This document shows positions 58,045 through 64,000 of a stretch of DNA of 64,000 bases, one piece after another. The notes beneath the pieces were generated by a model that worked only from the letters and a program-made list of their open reading frames with translations, had not been told where the DNA came from and made no database searches. The stretch is from CAVTWD01 sp963738325 (GTDB lineage: Bacteria > Actinomycetota > Acidimicrobiia > Acidimicrobiales > Ilumatobacteraceae), in contig CAVTWD010000005.1 in the NCBI GenBank assembly GCA_963738325.1, forward strand, positions 1 to 64,000, read 5' to 3'. Position 1 is the first letter of the stretch. The number at the start of each line of letters is the position of its first letter. The translations under genes and the position numbers were made by a program.

Positions 58045-61000
58045 GATTCGTCGTCCCCCTTGGGCAGGAAACGCACTCGTTCGGGATCCGCGCCGGCGGT
58101 GAGCTTGTCGAGCAGCGACTCGAGCCGCTCGCGGAGCTGGTCGCCGGTGGCCGGCGACGTGTCCGGGAACAGCGCGTCGTTCAGCTCCTTGGGCGAGACG
58201 TTGCGGATGTCGACCCGGTTGAAGACCTGGTTGAGTGCCTCGATGAACGGGCCGTCGATCGGGTCGGGCAGCGTGCGGGTCTTGGCGAGCGTCTCGATCT
58301 TCCCGCGTGCGGTGGCGTCGCTGACGTAGCCGACCTGCTCGGCCATCTCCTTCTCGTTGAGGCTGTCGACGAGCGTGTCGGTCCAGGAGGCGACGAGGGC
58401 GTGGGCCCGCCGCTCGCACTCCTCGAGCCGGGCCGCTGCGGACGGCCCGTCGATCGGTCGCGGTGGGTTCTGCCCGGGGAGGATGACCGAGCTCTTGAGT
58501 GCCTGCTCGTCGATCTCGAAGAGGGAGCGGATCTCGACGAGATCGGACCGGAGCTGCGCGAACGGTCCGGGCGCCAGGATGGAGACGGCCTGCAGGGCGT
58601 CCAGGGTCGCGATCGGGGCCCTCGAGCAGCTGTCGCTTGCGGGCGTCGCCGGCGGCGTCGACGTGGTCGTGGCGGTACGACCGTGAGGCCAGCTCGGCGA
58701 AGCGGCGGCGTAGGTCGTCGCCGGCGTTGCGCAGCTTGACCACCCGGGCCGGGTCGATCGGGTCGTCGCTCTCGAGGAGGTCGACCATGTCGGTGCGCAG
58801 CGCGAGCGCGTCCTTCGACTCGTCGACGCCGGCGCCGAACACACCGGTCGCTTCTCGCAGGTACTCGGCGACCGCCGTCAGCTTGTCCCGGGCGGCCAGG
58901 ACGTCCTCGATCTTGGCGAGCTCCTCCTTCCCTTCGCGCGCCTGGGCGATGGTGGCGTCGTCGAGGTTGAGGCTGTTGAGCTTGCCGGCCGAGTCGCGGA
59001 CCTTGAGGTCGCCGAGGAAGCCCTTGAGGTGCTCCAGGCGTCGGGCGCGCTCGTCGGCGAGGTCGAACAGCGGCTCGCCCCAAAGCTCGGCCCGGTCGAC
59101 GACGGCGCGGAGCGCGACGTCGGTGCGGCGAAGGAGGTCGTTGGTCTTGGTGACGACCTCGACGGCGAGCTTCTCGTCGGCGCCGGTGTCCTTCACCGCG
59201 CCGGCGGCGATGTCGAGGATGGCGACGACCGACCGGAGCTGGGTGACCGGCAGCGTCTTCGGCGGGGCGAGATGGTCGAAGCGCGGCGAGCTGGTCGGGC
59301 CCGTAGCGGGTCAGGCGGTCGAGCCCGAGCGCGTCGATCCGCTGACCGTCGATGCTGATCTCGAGCTTGCCCTGCTGGCAGAGCGCGGCGGCGACGACCA
59401 CGAGCCAGACCGGCTCCAGGTGCCAGGGACCCCAGACGGGCACGTCAGGGTCGAGCGGCTTGAGCAGGTCACTGCGGTTCACGACCTTGCCGCCGGCGGC
59501 GTCGAGGGCGGCGACGAGCGCGGCGGCGTAGGTGCCGTCGGGCCGCAGGTCGGTGCCGTTCAGGGCCAGGAGCTCCAGCGCCTCGAGGATCGCGGTCCCT
59601 GCCCCGGTCGGTCGGCGGCTCGCGATCTGCGTGAGCGCGACCCGGACGTCGGCTTCGAGCGTCGACGGGGTGATCCGCCGAGAGAACCGCGGGTAGCCCG
59701 GGTAGCGGCCGGCGAAGTGGTCGGCGAGCGCGGTCGACGCGACGGCGTCGATCTGCTCCTGCACCTTCGACCGCTCCCCCGGCACGGTGGCGAGCCACGT
59801 CCCGAGCGGCTTCGTCTCGCCGCGGTAGGTGACGGTCATGGCGGTCGCCATGTTCGATCGCAGCCAGGCGACCATCTCCTGCAGCGCTCGGCGCGACTTG
59901 TCCTCGTAGACGGGGCGGTGCGTCGCCGTGGACTCCTTGGCCTTGGCGGTGGCCCCGGCGTAGCGCCGCAGCGCGGTGGTGAACTCCTCGCTGCGGCTTG
60001 GCGAGGCGGATGAACACCTCGTCGGCGCGCTCCTCGTCGGTGAAGCGCGGCTCGTCGTAGGGCTGGATGAAGTAGATGTAGAAGTCCCGCGGCGGCTGCG
60101 CGGTGGAGCGCTCGTTCGGGGCGCCCATGAAGAGGTAGCCGCGCCGGTCGGCGTTGGTGGTCGCCCACGGCAGGTCGTACTGCCAGATGCGGTAGCCGGC
60201 GACGTAGGGGTCGTCGCTCACGCCGAGCACCTGCTCCATCGCGAGGTAGTACGCCCCGTCGAGCTCGTGCTCGTCGAGCGACTCGGCCCGCTGCTCGATC
60301 TGCTGGTCGTAGTCGATGTCCTTGGTGACGTCGAGGTAGATCTGGCCGTTCTCCTCGTCGATCGAGATGAACTGGCCGCTCACCGCCGTGAGGATCTTGC
60401 GGACGATGGAGTCGACGGTGGTCTTGAGGAACAGGGCGTCGCGCTCGGGCAGGCCGGGCGGGAGAAGGCAGAGCTCGTCGCGGAGCATCTCCGCCGTCAT
60501 CCCGATCGGGCGGTTCACGTCGTCGGTGGTGAGCCGGTGGATGGTGAGGCCGTCGATGATGCGCAGCGCGGTCTCGACGTACTGCTTCTCCGGGAGCGCG
60601 CTGGCGACCTTGGACCGCAGCACGTCGCTCTTGTCGAGCACGAGCTGCACTTCGGGGATGGTGCGGGCCGACGGGTCGTCGGCGAGCCGCGTGCGGTAGC
60701 TGTCGGCGCAGATCAGCCCGACATGGTCGGTGGGCACCTCGGCGTCCCGGAGCGGCCGTCACCTCGCGCTCGACGGTGCGCAGCACCTCGCGCTTCTCGA
60801 TCATGCGCATGTCGTTGAACGTGCGCAGGTAGTCGGGGTGCACGGGGAACAGCGACGACGAACTCGTCGATCCGCTCGGCCATCCCCTCGTAGAGCGGCG
60901 CGAACGCCTGGAGGTGCTCGGCGATCTTGGCCCGCTGGGTGGCGTCCTTCTTGAGGAGCCGCTGCTCGACGACGAAGGCGACGTCCTCCTTGGCGATGCG

Positions 61001-61742
61001 CACCTGCTCGAAGCGGTCGCGGACGCGGCGGATGGTGTCGGCGACGCCGGCGAACCGCGGGTTGTCGAAGATGGCCTCCTGCAGGCCGGCGATGAGACGG
61101 AACCGGGTCGACGCGGCGATCTCGCCGATCTCGCGCAGGAAGGCGAGGTCGTGGACGAGCTCGCCGTCGCGCCGGCCGCGGAGGTAGTCGAGCAGCTCGT
61201 CGAGGATGAAGAGCAGCCCGTGGTCGGGGTGGACGGCCTCGAAGGCCGCCATCATGTCGGCGAAGGCGTCCTTCGAGTTCGTGACCGTCGACCAGTCGGG
61301 GAACGTGAACTCGACGCCGAGGTCGGCGAGCCCGCGCTGGATCTCGGCGGCGACGATCTCGCGCAGTGCGAGGCTCGTGGCGCCGATGTCGAAGCGGATG
61401 ACCTTGAACCGCCCGGCGATCGGCTCCGCCGCCTCGGCGACCTCGGGATGCTGGAGGCTGGCTCGAAGAGCCTGCGTGCTCGGCGACGCCGCCGATGACC
61501 GACATGAGGTGGGTCTTGCCCGTGCCGTAGGTGGCGACGACGAAGACGCCCTTCTTCTTGGTGTCGCCCGACCCGTCGAAGCGCAGCGCCGGGATGATGA
61601 TGTTCGTGAGCTGGTCGGCCATGCGGTCGGAGATCACGAACGTCTCGACGTCGCGCTTGGCCGCCTCGAGCGTGTCGGACTCGCGGATCTGCTTGACGCT
61701 CTCGAGGGGCTCGGCGGGCTGCAGCAGGTCGGCGTACTTCAT
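58041..61742 (-). CDS. brxC: BrxC/PglY, large ATPase of BREX type 3 (frameshifted)
   Basis: About 1,233 residues, normal for BrxC. N-terminus MKYADLLQPAEPLESVKQIR, then SDRMADQLTNIIIPALRFDG and Walker A VVATYGTGKTHLMSVIGG at about residue 75. Then FDNPRFAGVADTIRRVRDRF, VLDKSDVLRSKVASALPEKQ, GRLTIHRL-like regions, DFYIYFIQPYDEPRFTDEER, and a helical C-terminal third ending RVRFLPKGDDES. Its start overlaps the brxF stop (ATGA). Frame changes near 61.46, 60.86, 60.77, 60.00, 59.29 and 58.62 kb. BrxC is the AAA+-type core of BREX. Confidence 0.88.
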
Positions 61743-62264
61743 CGGAGGATCCTCTCGATCGTGAACGGCACCTCGTCGGGGAACCGGGTGCCGCGAGGGC
61801 GCAGGACGACGACGTCGCGCAGCGGCGATGTCGTGGTGGTCGGGACGGCCCGGCAGCGCTGTAGGTGGCGCGGCCGCCGGCGATGTCGCCCCGGCCACAC
61901 GGCGATGGTCGGGCGGCGGCGGGCGCGCGCCGACCAGCAGCTGCAGCGGCGCAATGTGCATGTCGGGCCACAGGAGAACGTCGAGGTCGGTGAGCACCGT
62001 GGCATCGCCGCAGGCCGACTCGACATCGCCGACGAGGGCGGCTGCGGGCGGTCGGCGAGCGCGAGCACCGAGTCGCACGACGTCGAGACCGAGGTCGGTC
62101 TCGGAGCCGCTCGACGAGGGCGTCGGCGTCCGCGGGCGCGGCCGCGGCGATGAGCGCCACGCGCCCGCGCGCCGCCGCTCGAGCTCGTCGAGGAGTGCGA
62201 ACCCAGCGGTGGGCCACGCGTCGATGCCATGGTCGGCCACGTCGCCACCGTAGGAAATGCGCAC
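61739..62264 (-). CDS. brxF: BrxF, small P-loop-type protein of BREX type 3 (frameshifted)
   Basis: About 175 residues from the GTG at 62264. Segments in order: WPTAGFALLDELERRRA, GRVALIAAAAPADADALVER, TDLGLDVVRLGAR, VTDLDVLLWPDMHIAPLQLL-like stretch (TVLTDLDVLLWPDMHIAPLQ), DIAGGRATYSAAG, and PRGTRFPDEVPFTIERILR at the end. The end and the order before brxC match BrxF. No GxxGxGK(S/T) is visible where the Walker A should be; AAAPADADALVERL stands there. Frame changes near 62.16, 62.10, 61.91 and 61.83 kb, so the loop may be damaged by indels. Confidence 0.75.
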
Positions 62265-62272
62265 GAGCGCCG

Positions 62273-62457
62273 CTACAGCCGCTCATCGTGCGTCGTCCTG
62301 GCACGCTGCGGAAGTGGTCGGCGACCGCCTGCGCGGCGAGGCAGTTGTCGCCGGCACAGGTGCACTTCTGCGGATCCGCTCGGCCGTCGGTGAGGTGGGC
62401 GCGCACCCGCTTGCGGTCGGCCCAGGCGGCAAGGTCCTCGTGGGTGAACGTCGTCAT
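62273..62457 (-). CDS. Small cysteine-containing protein upstream of brxF, unknown
   Basis: About 61 residues. ATG at 62457 overlaps the stop of the upstream gene (ATGA). Reads MTTFTHEDLAAWADRKRVRA and KCTCAGDNCLAAQAVADHF, then after one indel ends RTTHDERL. Three cysteines (CTCAGDNC) could bind a metal. No family recognised. Coupled to the gene before it, so probably part of the defence operon. Confidence 0.5.
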
Positions 62458-64000
62458 GCCTCGTCCTCCCAGCCGTCCCCGCCTTCGGCATCGAACTCGC
62501 GTTCATCGTCGTCGTCGGGTGTGGCGTCGTCCCAGTCCGAGGCCGACGAGCGGTCGCCGGCGCCGTGGCGGGCGACGTGAGTCGCTCGCCAGACGGGGAT
62601 GCGCTGGATGAGCTTCATGAGGTCTTCCATCCATGCATCGGCGTGGCCCGGCTCGACGCCCTCGGTCTCGATGAGCGCGTCGGCCGTCGACACCCTCGAC
62701 ACCGACCAGGCGCCGGACGGCCCGGTCGACGGCGTCCATGGCGTCGCCCATCTTCGCCAGGGCCTCCATGTACCGCTCGTGGGCGGTGTCGGGCGCGGCT
62801 GGCGCCACCGGGCGCCCCGGAGGCGGGAAGGTCTGGCGCAGCCAGTTGTCGGTGACGAGCTGATCGCCGTCGCCGTTCTCGAGGGCGATGGGCTCGCCGA
62901 TCGGCGCAACGGCGCGGATCTGGCGGCCCTGCGGCGTGGTCGCGGAGCGCCTGACCGAGCTGGTGGACACCCCAAGCGGAGGTCCGCATCCGCTCGATGA
63001 CTTTGCCGGGCTGGCGGCGGTCGACCTGGACGTTGTCCTTCGTGCCGCGGTCCGGGAAGAGCTGCCGGGACACGACGAGGGGGTAGGCGGCGCGGGCGGC
63101 GAGCTCGAGCGACGCCGGGCCGGTCTCGACGCCCCGGTCGAGCTCCCGGAGTGCGTCGGCCACTACCTCCTCGGTGGTCCGGTAGGTGGCCTGCCACGGC
63201 TCGGACGCGAGGGAGTCGGCGAACCCGGTCTGCAGCGCCCGGTAGATGTCCGACACCTTCTGGCCCTCGTCGCCGCCACTGACGGCGCGGAGGATCAGGG
63301 CCGCAGCCACCTCGAGCTTGAACTTGTTGGTGATCCGCTGCTTGGTGGTCTGCCCGGTGATGGCGACCCGGATCGCCTGGTGCACGGTGGGGTCGGTGTC
63401 GGTGAGCAGCCGGACGATCCGCGCGGCCCGCACCGCAGGGTCGGCGGAGAAGCCCTTCGCCTCCGCCTCCTCGGGCGTAAGGGCGCCGAGCAGCCACAAC
63501 TCCTCCTCGGGCCGGAGGAGTCCCTGGTCGGTAAGCGCTTCGAGCACGGCGTCGGCGATCGAGCCCATCTTCGCCGCCTCGTTCCACGCCTTCGGCGGCT
63601 CGACGTGGCGCAGGGCGACGAGGGACCGCACGGCAGTCGCGAAGGTGGCGGTGGAGCCCGGGTGCGGCTCGAAGCCGACGAGCAGGAGCGCCGGGATCGT
63701 CTCGCAGCGCAGCGCCTCGGCCTGCTCGATGGTGGGCCCGTTGGTGACCACCTCGTTCAGTGACCGGACGATCGAGCGGAGACCCCGGTCGTCACGGGCG
63801 TAGGGGACATCGGCGGAGCGAATGTCGAGGATGTCGTGACAGGCGGTGAGCCGGCTGCTGCCCTCGGAGGTGACCGGGACCGTCACGTTCGCGGTGCCGT
63901 CGCCGTGGACGAGCGTGACCGCCGACAGCCACACCTCGGTCATGACGCCCTGGTTGCGGATCGAGAGGCGCCAGTCGTTGTCCTTGAGGATGTACTTCTT
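62454..64000 (-). CDS. Unknown protein at head of visible BREX operon (partial, frameshifted)
   Basis: At least 515 residues; the frame is open to the window edge (YILKDNDWRLSIRNQGV before MTEVWLSAVTLVHGDGT), so the start lies outside. VTVPVTSEGSSRLTACHDIL resembles the G-x-x-R-x-x-A element of ParB/sulfiredoxin- or DGQHR-type folds, which is weak evidence. Later parts are helical (PTVHQAIRVAITGQTTKQRI, NKFKLEVAAALILRAVSGGD, EEVVADALRELDRGVETGPA). The C-terminus is very acidic (DWDDATPDDDDEREFDAEGG). Frame changes near 62.94 and 62.69 kb. Not a core BREX gene that I know. Confidence 0.6.

Noticed and set aside
9370..62940. Programmed ribosomal frameshifting as explanation of the many frame changes
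   Set aside because: They occur in unrelated genes, in both directions, without common slippery sites, and differ between the two IS110 copies.
47283..64000. DISARM, Pgl (BREX type 2) or type 1 BREX as identity of the defence operon
   Set aside because: The gene order, the zinc-ribbon methyltransferase, the SNF2-type BrxHII and BrxF fit type 3. No kinase PglW, Lon-like BrxL or DISARM core set is seen.

Overview
The window is very GC-rich DNA with GTG starts, strong GGAGG ribosome-binding sites and many ATGA/GTGA gene overlaps. It encodes a two-cysteine arsenate reductase with an N-terminal helical domain, as in mycothiol-using bacteria, and an F420-type luciferase-like oxidoreductase. This points to a high-GC actinobacterium; I cannot place it more precisely. 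Many clearly real genes change reading frame once or several times, often at short homopolymers. The two IS110 copies carry different indels at the same stop codon. I read most frame changes as base-calling indels of a long-read assembly, not as biology, and give each gene as one CDS spanning the frames.

Layout. (1) 1-730: remnants of tRNA 3' ends, probably old attachment sites. (2) 730-14.9 kb: a fluoride-response island. Three sequences fit the fluoride (crcB) riboswitch fold, with covariation. One precedes a dynamin-like GTPase/MFS/histidine-phosphatase operon (minus strand). One precedes an unknown ORF followed by crcB-DUF190-crcB. One precedes two MutS-like ATPases followed by enolase, itself a fluoride target. 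A cation transporter and ChrB sit between. (3) 15.3-19.7 kb: DUF2703, an MFS exporter, arsR-acr3-DUF2180 and an OsmC protein. (4) 19.8-23.7 kb: two IS110-type elements head to tail with the non-coding parts where bridge RNAs are encoded, then an MFS gene fragment and an integrase fragment. (5) 23.8-28.1 kb: a mercury-type merR/merT-like cluster, YnfA, an oxidoreductase remnant, a probable SelU-like selenoprotein (in-frame TGA plus SECIS-like hairpin) and a flavin disulfide oxidoreductase. (6) 28.2-45.5 kb: an extended arsenic region with a Tes-like radical SAM protein and methyltransferase, an ArsR-ArsC fusion, ArsC, ArsI-like lyase with an ABC exporter, ArsM-ArsR, ArsO-like flavoprotein with an MFS exporter, and two SigZ-like sigma factors. 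(7) 45.6-47.0 kb: an IS256-family element. (8) 47.3-64.0 kb, all minus strand: a defence operon in the order of type 3 BREX (brxF, brxC, pglXI with Zn-ribbon, brxHII, pglZ, brxA). It has two unrecognised genes upstream and, downstream, a large helicase with a putative C-terminal nuclease domain.

The window is therefore a mosaic accessory region: fluoride, chromate, mercury and arsenic resistance modules divided by insertion sequences, joined to a phage-defence island that runs off the right edge.
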